Part shown: positions 32,602 through 42,550 of the stretch, one piece after another
How positions within the stretch are numbered: position 1 is the stretch's first letter
How the letters are laid out: every line of letters begins with the position of its first letter
Assembly (NCBI RefSeq): GCF_018998565.1
Contig: NZ_JAHNZO010000035.1
Coordinates: forward strand, 20,269-84,268
DNA length: 64,000 bases
Reading direction: 5' to 3'
Source: Paenibacillus oleatilyticus
Lineage (GTDB): Bacteria; Bacillota; Bacilli; Paenibacillales; NBRC-103111
Notes under the pieces: model-generated
What the model saw: the letters and a program-made list of their open reading frames with translations, nothing else
Told to the model about the DNA's origin: nothing
Database searches by the model: none
Made by a program: the position numbers and the translations under genes

Positions 32602-34229
32602 GGTTGGTTCACCTTCCTGTACTCGTTAGGGGAGACGCCAACCGTTTTCTTGAACACTTTGCTGAAATATTTCTCGTCGTCGTAGCCGACCATGGCGGCG
32701 ATCTGGGAAATGCGAAGATTCGGGTTCAAAAGCAGCAGCTTAGCCTTATCGATGCGGATGCCGCTGATGTAATCGGATAAATTCACATGAAATTCCTGCT
32801 TGAACTTACGGGAAATATATTCACGACTCAAGTAAAAATGGTTGGCGATTTCCTGCAATGTAATGTCCTGATGGTAATGATTTTGAATAAACTTGGCAAT
32901 TTCAAAAATAACGTTGCTGTCCTGCCGCTGATGCGACAGCAGCAGCCGCGAAAGCTCGGACAAGCTGCGGACGAGCTGCTGCTCCCAGCGGTCGAGGGAC
33001 AGAAAGCCTTCCTCGTCCAGAGGAACGATGAAAGGTGCGCTGTGCTCCTCCTCGCCGCGGAGCCCGTCGCCCTCGAACAGCTCGGACAGCCAGCGGCTGC
33101 GCACGACATTGTATTCGTGCCACCAATGCTCGAGCTGCTCCATGTCGATATAATCCAGCTTGCGCACGTCCGCGAACCACGCGGCAACCGCGCGGCGGAT
33201 CTGCTCCTCGCTGCCGCTCTGCACCGAGAGCCGGATCGGTTCGGCGTAATCCGTAAAAGAAAGCTGCCGGCTGCTTGTCGCCGCCGCTGCGGGTCCGGCG
33301 ATCAGCGTGCGCTTCTCCCGGATCAGCAGATTCCGTCTGCGAAGCACCTGCCGGGCTTCAAGATAAGCGGCTGTCAGTCCTTCGGGGAACGGATGCACCC
33401 GGCTAACGCCCGTATCGAAGCAACTGCGGACCGTGTCCCGGATCCCTTCCCGAATGCGTTCGAGCAATGCTTGCGTCTGGTCCAGGCCGCCATAGAGCAG
33501 CAGGATCGCTTCAGTGTCGCTGTTCCAATACCGGTAGGCAATGCCTAGCCGGGGACCTCCGGACGCGCGCGCGGACAGCAGCTCGTTGCAGATGTTTGTG
33601 AGCGAGAAAAAGAGCAGCTCGTAATCGGCCATAAACTTGTCCTTGAAGCTGAGGCTCATCGTATCCAGACTCAAGATGGCGATCCGGCATTCTTTTACCG
33701 AAGGTCCGAGCCCAAACTCCGCGTCCAACGCTTTGGCGTGCTGGAAGTACAGCTTCGGTTCGGTCAGCAGGTTGGACAAAATTTTGTCCCAATAGACCGG
33801 CTTGAGCTGATTCATCTCGATATTTCGCGCCTGCTGCAGGCGGCGATCCGATTCTTCGCGCCGGATGGAGGACACCGCCTTCTCCACCGCGGCCGCCAAT
33901 TGCTCGTGATCGATGGGCTTCAAGATGTAATCGACGCCCCCGTATTGAACGGCGTGCCGGACGAGCTCGAATTCGTCGTGCCCGCTGATGACGATCGTTT
34001 TTCCGGACGGGTATTGGCCTTGCAGCCATTCCATCAGCTCCATGCCGCTCTTGACGGGCATCATCATGTCCGTAAAGATGAGCTGCGGCCGATGCTCCTC
34101 GATTTGGCGGACGGCGTCCAGCCCGTCCTGGGCTTCCAGCACCTGATCGATGCCGAAGTCGCTCCATCGGACGAGCAGCTTGATCGCTTCCCGCACGTGC
34201 TTTTCATCATCGACGATGATGGCTTTCAT
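32598..34229 (-). CDS. YesN-like response regulator with AraC-type DNA-binding domain
   Basis: A 543-residue regulator. The N-terminal receiver (about 1-120) has VDDEKHVREAI, the site IFTDMMMPVKSGMEL and the KPIDH lysine. A long middle region follows. The C-terminal AraC pair of helix-turn-helices (about 435-540) has ITLQEIANHFYLSREYISRK and LRISQIAAMVGYDDEKYFSK. It pairs with the YesM-like kinase upstream (4-base overlap). Such pairs commonly control adjacent sugar ABC transporters, here the divergent permease genes. Confidence 0.9.
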   Translation of the reverse strand: MKAIIVDDEKHVREAIKLLVRWSDFGIDQVLEAQDGLDAVRQIEEHRPQLIFTDMMMPVKSGMELMEWLQGQYPSGKTIVISGHDEFELVRHAVQYGGVDYILKPIDHEQLAAAVEKAVSSIRREESDRRLQQARNIEMNQLKPVYWDKILSNLLTEPKLYFQHAKALDAEFGLGPSVKECRIAILSLDTMSLSFKDKFMADYELLFFSLTNICNELLSARASGGPRLGIAYRYWNSDTEAILLLYGGLDQTQALLERIREGIRDTVRSCFDTGVSRVHPFPEGLTAAYLEARQVLRRRNLLIREKRTLIAGPAAAATSSRQLSFTDYAEPIRLSVQSGSEEQIRRAVAAWFADVRKLDYIDMEQLEHWWHEYNVVRSRWLSELFEGDGLRGEEEHSAPFIVPLDEEGFLSLDRWEQQLVRSLSELSRLLLSHQRQDSNVIFEIAKFIQNHYHQDITLQEIANHFYLSREYISRKFKQEFHVNLSDYISGIRIDKAKLLLLNPNLRISQIAAMVGYDDEKYFSKVFKKTVGVSPNEYRKVNQP

Positions 34230-36013
34230 AGCTCCCCGTTCTCCTTCATATGCATGGGCATAAGGATCGTTACCTTGACGCCGTAAGGCTTGTGATGCTC
34301 GATCCTCATGTCTGCTTCATGGTTGTAATAGAGCCGCAGACGCGATACCACATTGATCAGACCGATGCTGTCTTCTTCCTGCAGATGCTCGGACGGCGAA
34401 CCGAGTCGCGCATTCAGGCGCTGCAGCTCTTCCTCCGCCATCCCTTTCCCGTTGTCCGCCACCGTCACTTCCATGCGCCCGTCTTCCGCCACGCGGCTCG
34501 CGATCAGCAGTTTTCCCGCATTTTGTCCCGAGTCGAAGCCATGCTTAAAGTAGTTTTCCACGATCGGCTGCAGGATCATCTTGGGCACGGGGACCTGGAG
34601 GGTGTCTGCGTCAATGTCGTATTCCACGGTTAATTGATGTTCAAAACGCTGCATCTGCAGCTCCATATAGGAGCGGACATGCTTTACTTCGCTGTCAAAC
34701 GGAACGATGGCAACGCTGGTATTCATGCTGTAGCGCATCATTTTGGCCAGCGACGACAGAAGCGAATAAATTCGCGGCGCATCGTGCTGCAAGGCAAGCG
34801 TTCCGATCGACTGCAGCGAGTTGTACAAGAAGTGCGGGTTAATTTGCGCCTGCAGCGCCTTCAGCTGATTCGTCTTGTTGGCCAGCTCCAGCTTGTACTC
34901 CTGCGTGATCAAATTGTTGATCGTCTGCATCATGATGCGGAAGCGATTCGCGAGAATGCCGAACTCGTCGTTTCCTTTGACGTGAATATCGACCTGCATG
35001 TTGCCGGATTGAATTTTTCCGATATATCCGATCAGCTTTTTGATCGGCGCGGTAAAGCGGAACGAAATGTACAGCGTGGCGGAAATGACCACCACAAGGA
35101 ACCCGATCAAAATCAGCGTATTGATTTCGGTCAGCTGTCTGGCGTTGCTGTACAGCCGGTCGTATGGAATGCGCTTAACGAGCGTCCATTCCATATAAGG
35201 CGTCGTCATGCGCTCGTACATTTGAATGCCTTTGAATTCGCTGCTGTCCGTTTCGAAGCTTCCGCTCGGTTCGGACAAGCCGAGCAGGTGGGTCACCCAA
35301 GGCTCGTCGATCTGCATTCCGGCCGGCCCGGGGCCGTACACGACCCGACCTTGCTTGTCCAAAATGTAAAGCTGCTCTTCTCCTTTTTGATAAAGCTGCT
35401 CGCAGATGGAAGAGAGCATGTTCAAGTTAAAGTCAATCGATAAAATGCCGAAGTTTTTCATGGTCACGGCATTGACAACTTTCCGGTGGAGACTGATCGC
35501 GGGCGCCGGAGGCACCGGACCGAAGCCGCTCGTTCCGTACAAATGGCTCGGGTGCGTCGGCTCCAAAGTGACATCCCACGTCCGGCTGACGGGAGGAATG
35601 AATTTCTTCCCGGTCGTTTCGTTGCGGTAAATGTTCCCTTGCGTCCACAGGTACGATTTATCCGTTTCGGCGATGTACAGGTATACCTGCTGGATATCCT
35701 TCACGGCGTTGGCGATGCTCTGCAGCCCCCGGACGATCTCGTTGCGGCTCGTGTAGTCGGCGGCCCCGGCTTCAATCGCTTCATAAAAATCAATGTCGTT
35801 ATATACCGTGAGGGAGGCCTGATGAATGCCGTTCAAATAATTGATAATGTTCGTCTTGCCTTGATAGATCAAGTTGGAATTCGTCTGGAGCGTCTCCCGG
35901 GTAATATTTTGCTTCGTAAAATAGTACGTCATGACGATGGAAGTGGAAATCGGCAGTATGGTGGCCGCAAGCAAAAACATAATCAGTTTATTCCGGATGC
36001 TGTTACGGATCAT
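34226..36013 (-). CDS. YesM-like membrane sensor histidine kinase
   Basis: A 595-residue kinase. A transmembrane helix near 10-30 (LIMFLLAATILPISTSIVM), a large extracellular sensor of about 250 residues and a second helix (LILIGFLVVVISATLYISF) lead into a HAMP region. The His-kinase domain has INPHFLYNSLQSIGTL with the phospho-acceptor His, and VADNGKGMAEE with DSIGLINVVSRL forms the ATP site. The ATG at 36013 follows GTGGAGGG. The last codons overlap the YesN-like start. The ligand is probably an oligosaccharide, by family and by the neighbouring transporter. Confidence 0.9.
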   Translation of the reverse strand: MIRNSIRNKLIMFLLAATILPISTSIVMTYYFTKQNITRETLQTNSNLIYQGKTNIINYLNGIHQASLTVYNDIDFYEAIEAGAADYTSRNEIVRGLQSIANAVKDIQQVYLYIAETDKSYLWTQGNIYRNETTGKKFIPPVSRTWDVTLEPTHPSHLYGTSGFGPVPPAPAISLHRKVVNAVTMKNFGILSIDFNLNMLSSICEQLYQKGEEQLYILDKQGRVVYGPGPAGMQIDEPWVTHLLGLSEPSGSFETDSSEFKGIQMYERMTTPYMEWTLVKRIPYDRLYSNARQLTEINTLILIGFLVVVISATLYISFRFTAPIKKLIGYIGKIQSGNMQVDIHVKGNDEFGILANRFRIMMQTINNLITQEYKLELANKTNQLKALQAQINPHFLYNSLQSIGTLALQHDAPRIYSLLSSLAKMMRYSMNTSVAIVPFDSEVKHVRSYMELQMQRFEHQLTVEYDIDADTLQVPVPKMILQPIVENYFKHGFDSGQNAGKLLIASRVAEDGRMEVTVADNGKGMAEEELQRLNARLGSPSEHLQEEDSIGLINVVSRLRLYYNHEADMRIEHHKPYGVKVTILMPMHMKENGEL

Positions 36014-36181
36014 CGCGATTCCCTCCACGCAAATGTCGGCGCCATTATTGTACCAGTTGAGGTCAATAAATTCCACCTGATACGTCACCAGAATGCGTGT
36101 TCTTTACTTTTGGAGGCTTATATACTGGGGGTATACTTTCAGCTTGGCCTGCGAATTGTAAGAAATAAAGGGGGAAAATCC

Positions 36182-37066
36182 ATGAAAGCGAAACAGCGGC
36201 TATCCGGCATGCTCCAGCAAACCGTCTTTGTCGGCCCGGCCTTTCTGTTCTTCAGCCTCATTGTCCTTGTTCCGTTTCTCATGAGCATGTATTATTCGTT
36301 CACGGAATGGAACGGGGTCACGTCGAACGTCAAATGGATCGGCCTCGACAACTTTAAACAAATCCTGACGACGGATAAAGATTTCCATAAAGCGTTCTGG
36401 TTTACGACGCGGTTCACCGTGACGAACGTCATTCTCGCGAACCTGCTCGGCTTCGGGCTGGCGCTGCTGCTGTCCCAGGCGCTCAAAACGCGGAACGTGC
36501 TGCGGACGGTCTTCTTCCTGCCGAACGTCATCGGCGGGCTGCTGCTCGGGTTCATCTGGCAGTTTATTTTCATTAAAGGGTTCTCGACCATCGGCGAGCT
36601 GACCCAAATCGCCTTCTTCCAGCTCCCGTGGCTCGGAGATGCCCCGACGGCGTTCTGGGGACTCATTATTGTAAGCGTATGGCAAACGGCCGGTTACTTG
36701 ATGGTCATTTACATCGCCGGCTTGGCGAACGTGCCGAAGGAGCTGACGGAAGCGGCGACCATCGACGGGGCCACCCGCTGGCAGGCGCTGCGCCATATTA
36801 CGATCCCGATGATCATGCCTTCGGTTACCGTCTGCTTGTTCCTGACGATCTCCTGGGCGTTCAAAATGTACGATCTGAACGTATCGTTGACGCAGGGCGG
36901 ACCGTTCAACTCGACGCAGTCCGTGGCGCTCAATATTTATGAAGAAGCGTTCCGCAACAACCGCTACGGCTTAGGAACGGCGAAGGCCTTTATTTTCTTC
37001 ATCGTGGTGGCACTCATTACGCTCGTTCAAGTGTCCCTCACGAAGAAAAAGGAGGTTGAAGTCTAA
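36182..37066 (+). CDS. Sugar ABC transporter permease (MalF/UgpA type)
   Basis: A 294-residue membrane protein with six hydrophobic helices. FVGPAFLFFSLIVLVPFLMS is the first. The EAA loop that contacts the ATPase reads ELTEAATIDGATRWQALRHI. The ATG at 36182 follows GGGGGA; the very long open frame back to 35486 runs antisense to the kinase gene and is not a real extension. The stop overlaps the next start. No ATP-binding subunit is nearby, so a shared MsmX-type ATPase is expected. Confidence 0.92.
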   Translation: MKAKQRLSGMLQQTVFVGPAFLFFSLIVLVPFLMSMYYSFTEWNGVTSNVKWIGLDNFKQILTTDKDFHKAFWFTTRFTVTNVILANLLGFGLALLLSQALKTRNVLRTVFFLPNVIGGLLLGFIWQFIFIKGFSTIGELTQIAFFQLPWLGDAPTAFWGLIIVSVWQTAGYLMVIYIAGLANVPKELTEAATIDGATRWQALRHITIPMIMPSVTVCLFLTISWAFKMYDLNVSLTQGGPFNSTQSVALNIYEEAFRNNRYGLGTAKAFIFFIVVALITLVQVSLTKKKEVEV

Positions 37067-37902
37067 TGGAAGCGTCCAAAAGCTATAATCTGCGCACCTT
37101 CGCCCTGGAGCTGTTAGCCATTGTGCTTGCCCTGCTTTTCTTGGTGCCGTTCTATTTCGTTATCGTCAACTCGATGAAATCGTTCGGGGATCTGCTGGTC
37201 AATTCGGCGAACTTGCCGAAATCGATCAACTTCGACAACTACGTCAAAGTATGGGGCATCATGAAATTTCCGAAAGTATTTACGAACTCGCTGATTATTA
37301 CCGTTTTCAGCAATCTGGGGCTTGTGGTGATCGGCTCCATGGCCGCTTACCGGCTGGTGCGGTTTCCCTCGAAGTTCAACAATCTGCTGTTCCTGGCCTT
37401 CGTGGCGGCGATGGTTATCCCGTTCCAATCGATCATGATCCCGCTCGTCAAAGTGGCAAGCGAGGTGGGCTTGATGGATAGCAAGCTCGGACTGATCTTC
37501 TGTTATTTCGGCTTCGGGATTTCGATGACCGTATTTTTGTATCACGGCTTCGTCAAGGCTATTCCCCGGGAAATCGAGGAATCTGCGACCGTGGACGGCT
37601 GCACGCCCTACGGCGTGTTCTGGAAAATTATTTTTCCGCTGCTGAAGCCGATGAGCGTTACGATTATTCTGCTCAACAGCTTGTGGATTTGGAACGACTT
37701 CCTGCTGCCACTGCTCGTGCTGAACAGCCCGGATCTGCGGACGATTCCGCTGGCCACGTATTCGTTCTTCGGCCAATATACGAAGCAGTGGGATATGGCG
37801 CTGGCCGCGCTCGTACTCGGTGTCATCCCAATCGTTGCTTTCTTCCTGGCGATGCAGAGGTTTATTATCGAAGGGATTACGGCCGGATCGGTCAAAGGCT
37901 GA
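37066..37902 (+). CDS. Sugar ABC transporter permease (MalG/UgpE type)
   Basis: A 278-residue membrane protein with six helices. VLALLFLVPFYFVIVNSMKS is the first, and the EAA loop is EIEESATVDGCTPYGVFWKI. It ends in the short GSVKG tail typical of MalG-like permeases. The start overlaps the previous stop by one base behind GGAGG. It forms the transport channel together with the preceding permease. Confidence 0.92.
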   Translation: MEASKSYNLRTFALELLAIVLALLFLVPFYFVIVNSMKSFGDLLVNSANLPKSINFDNYVKVWGIMKFPKVFTNSLIITVFSNLGLVVIGSMAAYRLVRFPSKFNNLLFLAFVAAMVIPFQSIMIPLVKVASEVGLMDSKLGLIFCYFGFGISMTVFLYHGFVKAIPREIEESATVDGCTPYGVFWKIIFPLLKPMSVTIILLNSLWIWNDFLLPLLVLNSPDLRTIPLATYSFFGQYTKQWDMALAALVLGVIPIVAFFLAMQRFIIEGITAGSVKG

Positions 37903-38043
37903 CAACAAATGGTAATGTAAGCGGTTGTTCAAAATGTTCCACCTTTTCGTTCAATATAGTACGTGTTCGAAAGGCGGGGCATTTTATACAATACAAATGA
38001 AACGAACAGACAAACAGCAGCATCAAATAAGGGAGGTTACATC

Positions 38044-39348
38044 ATGAAAATGAACAAGGTTGCGAGCGCCGGAATGGCAGCGGTTATGCTGATGTCGCTC
38101 ATCGCGGGCTGCGCGAAAAAAGAAGAAGCGCCAAGCGGAACGAACGCCGGAGGCGGTGCGGCTGGAGGCAAAGCCGTAACGCTGAAAATGTTCCAGTTCA
38201 AGGTCGAAATTGCGGAACCGCTTGCCAAGCTGGCGGCCGAATACGAGAAGCAAAACCCGGGCGTCAAAATCCAAATCGACACGGTCGGCGGCGGCGCGGA
38301 CTACGGCGCGGCGCTGATGGCGAAATTCAACTCCGGGGACAAGCCGGACATTTTCAACAACGGCGGCTTCTCCGATTTGGACAAGTGGATCGAGCATTTG
38401 GAAGACTTGTCTGACCAGCCTTGGGTGAAGGATCTGGTGCCGGTTTCTAAAGAGCCGATGACCAAAGACGGCAAGCTGTACGGCCAGCCGCTGAACCTGG
38501 AAGGCTACGGCTTCCTGTATAACAAAGACTTGTTTGCCCAAGCCGGCATCACCGAGCTGCCGAAAACGTTGACGCAGCTTGAAGACGCAGCGAAAAAGCT
38601 GCAATCCAAAGGCACTACGCCGTTCGTGAACGGCTACGCCGAATGGTGGGTGCTCGGCAACCACTTCGTGAACCTGCCGTTCGCTTATCAGAAAGACCCG
38701 AACGCGTTCATCGGCGGCCTGAACAAAGGCACGGGCAAAATTCCGGGCGACCCGGTGTTCGACAACTGGGTGAAGCTGTTCGATCTGCAGCTCCAGTATG
38801 GCAACAAGAACCCGCTGCAAACCGACTATAAAACGCAGGTGACCGAGTTCGCTACTGGCAAAGCGGCGATGACGCAGCAGGGCAACTGGACGCAATTGCA
38901 GCTGACGCAAACGAACCCGAACCTGAAGGTCGGCTTCCTGCCGATGCCAATCTCCGACGATCCTGCAGCGAACGACAAGCTGCCGGTCGGCGTGCCGAAC
39001 AACTGGGTAATCAATAAAAATTCCCCGAACAAGGAAGAAGCGAAAAAGTTCCTGAACTGGCTCGTGACTTCGGATATCGGCAAAAAGTACATGGTGGAAG
39101 AATTCAAGTTCATCCCGGCCTTCACCAACATCCAGGGCGACGAGAAAATTCTCGGACCGCTGGCTGCCGATCTGATGAAATACAGCAAAGAAAACAAAAC
39201 GCTGAGCTGGAACTGGTTTAAATTCCCGGGCGGCGAAGCGTCCAGCAAAAAGTTTGCTTCCACGATGCAGGCGTATGTCGCGAAGCAAAAAACGAAAGAT
39301 CAAATGCTGACGGAATTCCAGCAAACTTGGGATAGCCTGAAGAAATAA
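38044..39348 (+). CDS. Lipoprotein sugar-binding protein of the ABC transporter
   Basis: A 434-residue extracytoplasmic solute-binding protein. The signal peptide ends in the lipobox LIAGC with Cys23. It is followed by a Gly/Ala-rich linker and the family 1 fold (LKMFQFKVEIAEPLAKLAAE, GKAAMTQQGNWTQLQL, PVGVPNNWVINKNSPNKEEA). AAGGGAGG precedes the ATG at 38044. It is separated from the permeases by 141 bases, in which I see no terminator. The substrate is probably an oligosaccharide; it cannot be specified. Confidence 0.92.
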   Translation: MKMNKVASAGMAAVMLMSLIAGCAKKEEAPSGTNAGGGAAGGKAVTLKMFQFKVEIAEPLAKLAAEYEKQNPGVKIQIDTVGGGADYGAALMAKFNSGDKPDIFNNGGFSDLDKWIEHLEDLSDQPWVKDLVPVSKEPMTKDGKLYGQPLNLEGYGFLYNKDLFAQAGITELPKTLTQLEDAAKKLQSKGTTPFVNGYAEWWVLGNHFVNLPFAYQKDPNAFIGGLNKGTGKIPGDPVFDNWVKLFDLQLQYGNKNPLQTDYKTQVTEFATGKAAMTQQGNWTQLQLTQTNPNLKVGFLPMPISDDPAANDKLPVGVPNNWVINKNSPNKEEAKKFLNWLVTSDIGKKYMVEEFKFIPAFTNIQGDEKILGPLAADLMKYSKENKTLSWNWFKFPGGEASSKKFASTMQAYVAKQKTKDQMLTEFQQTWDSLKK

Positions 39349-39358
39349 GTTTGTTTGA

Positions 39359-39402
39359 AAAATCAAGGCACCTGCCCTGGCGGGCGGTGCCTTGATTTTT
39401 TG
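39359..39402. terminator. Intrinsic terminator after the ABC transporter
   Basis: AATCAAGGCACC and GGTGCCTTGATT form a 12-base stem followed by TTTTG. It also lies near the end of the convergent flavin reductase gene. Confidence 0.88.
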
Positions 39403-39424
39403 TGCTTTGGCGGAATGTCTGGCG

Positions 39425-40057
39425 CTATATTTCGGCGCGGTAATTGTTGCCGAGGCGATCGCCGAGCCCGAAGTAATGGCGGAAGTTGTAGATCAGCGGG
39501 TTCCAGCGGGAAGGGTCGATATGGTCGCTGCCCGTCTTCTTCACGATGTCCGGGAGAGCGTGGATTTGCACCGCTTCGGTTTCGACGATGGCAAACATCG
39601 GAGCATAATCCGGGAACGTAATCTTCTTGACGGTGCATTCGATTTGCAGCGGGCATTCCGCGATTCGCTGAGGTTTAACGGACAGCGAAGCAGCCGGCGT
39701 AAGCCCGGCGGCGGTGAATTTATCCGGCTCGTAACAGTAGCCCATCTGCGCTTTGTAGTCCGGCACCGGATGTTTTCCGGTGAGCGAGCCCAGCTTTTCG
39801 ACATGCTGCCACATGGCGGCGTCGGGGACGTTGACGACCAGCTCCGGCGTCCTCTGCAGGTTGTCGATGCCTTGGCCGCCGAAGCCCATGCCGAGCACCA
39901 GATAACGTCCGAGCGCCCAGGACGAAGAAAGGGGACTGATATTGGTCGTACCGTCTTCGTTCAGCGTCGTAGAGAGAATAACGGGCATGCCGTAGTATAA
40001 AATTTTTGGCTGAATGTTCAGATGGCTTGCTTCCGTAAGGGATACTTTTGTGTTCAT
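39425..40057 (-). CDS. Flavin reductase-like domain protein
   Basis: A 210-residue protein of the FMN-binding flavin reductase family. PVILSTTLNEDGTTNISPLS and FGGQGIDNLQRTPELVVNVP are typical of the split-barrel flavin domain. It may reduce free flavin or act on an aromatic or other substrate; no partner oxygenase is nearby. It is divergent from an ArsR-like regulator, which may control it. Confidence 0.85.
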   Translation of the reverse strand: MNTKVSLTEASHLNIQPKILYYGMPVILSTTLNEDGTTNISPLSSSWALGRYLVLGMGFGGQGIDNLQRTPELVVNVPDAAMWQHVEKLGSLTGKHPVPDYKAQMGYCYEPDKFTAAGLTPAASLSVKPQRIAECPLQIECTVKKITFPDYAPMFAIVETEAVQIHALPDIVKKTGSDHIDPSRWNPLIYNFRHYFGLGDRLGNNYRAEI

Positions 40058-40183
40058 GCTTCATTACCTCCGATGATTGTCATAGTCCGACAGGAATTCA
40101 GGAAAACCGCTTCTAGCTCATTGTAATTCATGGACGTTTCCATTATCATCGAAATGTGGAATGCAATGAAAAGGAGGACTACG

Positions 40184-40873
40184 ATGAGTCTGAATCGGAA
40201 TGTATCATCCATCGCTTCGCTGATTAGCGACCCGTCCCGGGCGGCCATCCTGCTGCATCTGCTGGACGGCCGCTGCCATCCGGCCGGGGATTTGGCAGCC
40301 GCAGCGGGAATTACGCCGCAAACCGCCAGCTTTCATTTGGCCAAAATGGCGGAGCTCGGAATTGTAACGGTAGAAAAGCACGGCCGGCACCGGTATTACC
40401 GGATTGCGCAGGCGAGCGATGCGGAAATGATCGAGCAGCTGCTTTCGTTTGCCGGGCCGGCGCCTGTCGTTTCGTTACGGCAATCGGACCAAATGAAAAA
40501 GCTGCGCCACGCCCGGATGTGCTACGACCATTTGGCAGGGGAAGCGGCGGTTCGCATCGCGGAATCGCTGCAAAGAGCAGGGCATTTGCAGAAAGACGGG
40601 CTGCAGCTTCACGTTACGGCTTCCGGCGAACGTTTTTTTGCGGATTTCGGTTTGGACTTGCCGCAGCTTCGCAAGAAGCGGCGGGCGTTCTCCCGCTGCT
40701 GTCTCGATTGGACGGAACGCGAGCACCATTTGGCCGGCGCCCTCGGGCAAGGGCTGACCGAGCGGATGTTTGCGATGGACTGGTTTCGCCGGGAGGAGCA
40801 AAGCCGGGCCGTGCGAATCACGCAGGAAGGAAGGCAAGGCATGGCGGAGCGGTTTGGAATTCGGCTGGATTAA
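40184..40873 (+). CDS. ArsR-family winged-helix regulator with extended C-terminus
   Basis: A 229-residue regulator. The N-terminal winged helix has ISDPSRAAILLHLLDGRCHP and GITPQTASFHLAKMAELGIV. The C-terminal 130 residues are longer than in the small metal-sensing ArsR proteins and lack an obvious Cys-based metal site in the recognition helix. AAGGAGG precedes the ATG at 40184. The next gene is an MFS transporter and the divergent gene is a flavin reductase; either may be the target. Confidence 0.85.
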   Translation: MSLNRNVSSIASLISDPSRAAILLHLLDGRCHPAGDLAAAAGITPQTASFHLAKMAELGIVTVEKHGRHRYYRIAQASDAEMIEQLLSFAGPAPVVSLRQSDQMKKLRHARMCYDHLAGEAAVRIAESLQRAGHLQKDGLQLHVTASGERFFADFGLDLPQLRKKRRAFSRCCLDWTEREHHLAGALGQGLTERMFAMDWFRREEQSRAVRITQEGRQGMAERFGIRLD

Positions 40874-41114
40874 ACCTGCGGCCGGTACAGCGGTGCATCC
40901 AACCGACAAGGGACGGGGAAAAGGCTAATAACGGGAGGTTGACCAGGGTCCCATCCCGCTGCTGGCGAAAAATGACCGTATACGCTTGCAATCGCGCTTG
41001 TTTGCGGTTTCACAAACGGCTCCTCCCGCTGATACAATGGTCGTAAAATCGATGTTGAGCGAACGGAGGGCTATAGGCGCCTCCTGTTTGCCGGGAGAGG
41101 CGGTCCAGGCTCGG

Positions 41115-42446
41115 ATGGGGTTACGACTCGGAGAAGCGGTCAGGCATTGGGCGGAGTCGCGGAAGACGGCGGTGCCGGAAGAAAAGAGGCTGTCGGCGGA
41201 GGCCGTCGCTTCGCTCTTTATTCATTTTTGCTTTCAATTCGGAGCTTCGATGTCGGGTGTCTTTTTGACGCTGTACTTGTGGCGGCTGACCCATAGCCTC
41301 GAAATTAACGGGGCATACTTTGCGATTAACTATGCGGTGGCGCCGCTGGCATTCGCGCTCGGCGGCTGGATGATCAAGCGCAAGGACCGCATGGTTACTT
41401 ACCGGCTGGGCATTGCGATGATTGCGCTGTTTTATTTGTCCGTTGTCTTCTCCGGGGAGCTGGTGGCTCGATATTATGTGCTCTTTGCCGTGCTGAACGG
41501 CATCGCGAGTTCGTTTTACTGGGTAGGTTATCTGACCTTGATGTATGATGTCACGACGGACCGGAACCGTATCCGGTTTCTCGCGATCAATATGATAACG
41601 TTTACGCTCGGCGGGCTGATCGGACCGGCCTTGGCCGGATTCCTCATTCGGCAATTCGAGGGCTTGCAGGGCTATACGATCGTTTTCGGCATCTCGTTCC
41701 TCATGTTTTTGCTGGCGGCGCTTGGCAGCTTCAAGATCCCGATGAAAGCTTCGCACCATAAAGCGTATTATTTGAAATACGTCGGTCTGCTAATGCGCAA
41801 AAACCGGGACTGGACCTATTCGCTAATCGCCTTTTTGGTTATGGGGCTGTTTCAGGGGCTGATGCTGTTTTTGCCGAATATTTTGCTTTTTCAGATCGTC
41901 GGCCGGGAAGATTTGGTCGGTTACCTGGGGGTATTGTACGCCAGTCTCGGCATCGGCACGGGGATGTTCATTTCCCGTTACGGCACCGAATCCAAGGCGA
42001 AAGCCTTTATGTTCATCTCGACCGTAGGGTTCGTAATCGGCACGGCGTTCATTTTGTGGAAACTGACGCTGGGGACCGTTATCGCTTTTATGATCATTTA
42101 TTCCATCTGCGCGCCGCTGCAGGGCAACACGATCACTTCGTACTATTACCGGCTGATCGGCGTGCTGCCGCTCAAAGGCCAGCTTCGCGTCGAGTCGGTC
42201 GTGATGCGCGAGACGTTCTTGAACGGGGGACGCGTCGCATCAATCGGCCTGCTTGTCTGGCTTACAAGCGCCGCAGGCAGCCAGGTGCTTCCCTGGGTGC
42301 TGGCGGCAACGGCTGCGCTGCAAATCGGGCTGGTCTGGCTGCTGAGCCGACGCGCGGATGAAGAGCCAGCTTTGGACGCGGCTCCGGCAGTGCACGGTCC
42401 CGGCTCGGAGAGCGGCTCCCGCACCGGGATGAAAGCTTCCTCTTGA
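41115..42446 (+). CDS. MFS transporter, 12-helix
   Basis: A 443-residue membrane protein of the major facilitator superfamily. ALFIHFCFQFG-like first helix (read SLFIHFCFQFGASMSGVFLT), FALGGWMIKRKDRM at the loop between helices 2 and 3, and a central break near KIPMKASHHKAYYLKY mark two six-helix halves. The start is uncertain: the open frame begins at 40986, and none of the candidate ATGs has a strong ribosome site. 41115 is chosen because it gives a cytoplasmic tail of normal length. The substrate is unknown. Confidence 0.75.
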   Translation: MGLRLGEAVRHWAESRKTAVPEEKRLSAEAVASLFIHFCFQFGASMSGVFLTLYLWRLTHSLEINGAYFAINYAVAPLAFALGGWMIKRKDRMVTYRLGIAMIALFYLSVVFSGELVARYYVLFAVLNGIASSFYWVGYLTLMYDVTTDRNRIRFLAINMITFTLGGLIGPALAGFLIRQFEGLQGYTIVFGISFLMFLLAALGSFKIPMKASHHKAYYLKYVGLLMRKNRDWTYSLIAFLVMGLFQGLMLFLPNILLFQIVGREDLVGYLGVLYASLGIGTGMFISRYGTESKAKAFMFISTVGFVIGTAFILWKLTLGTVIAFMIIYSICAPLQGNTITSYYYRLIGVLPLKGQLRVESVVMRETFLNGGRVASIGLLVWLTSAAGSQVLPWVLAATAALQIGLVWLLSRRADEEPALDAAPAVHGPGSESGSRTGMKASS

Positions 42447-42467
42447 TTAAAGGGGAAGCTTTTTTTG
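42432..42467 (+). terminator. Intrinsic terminator overlapping the MFS stop codon
   Basis: AAAGCTTCC and GGAAGCTTT pair around the stop, followed by a run of T. Confidence 0.75.
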
Positions 42468-42550
42468 TGCCGCTTAGGAAACGGATGGAATGGAATCAAG
42501 GACCGTGGGGGGATGCTAACGGTAACGAACAACGAAGGGGCGTATATATC

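Noticed and set aside
35486..36181. A long in-frame extension upstream of the first ABC permease
   Set aside because: It runs antisense through the kinase gene. The ATG at 36182 has a strong ribosome site and gives a normal permease.
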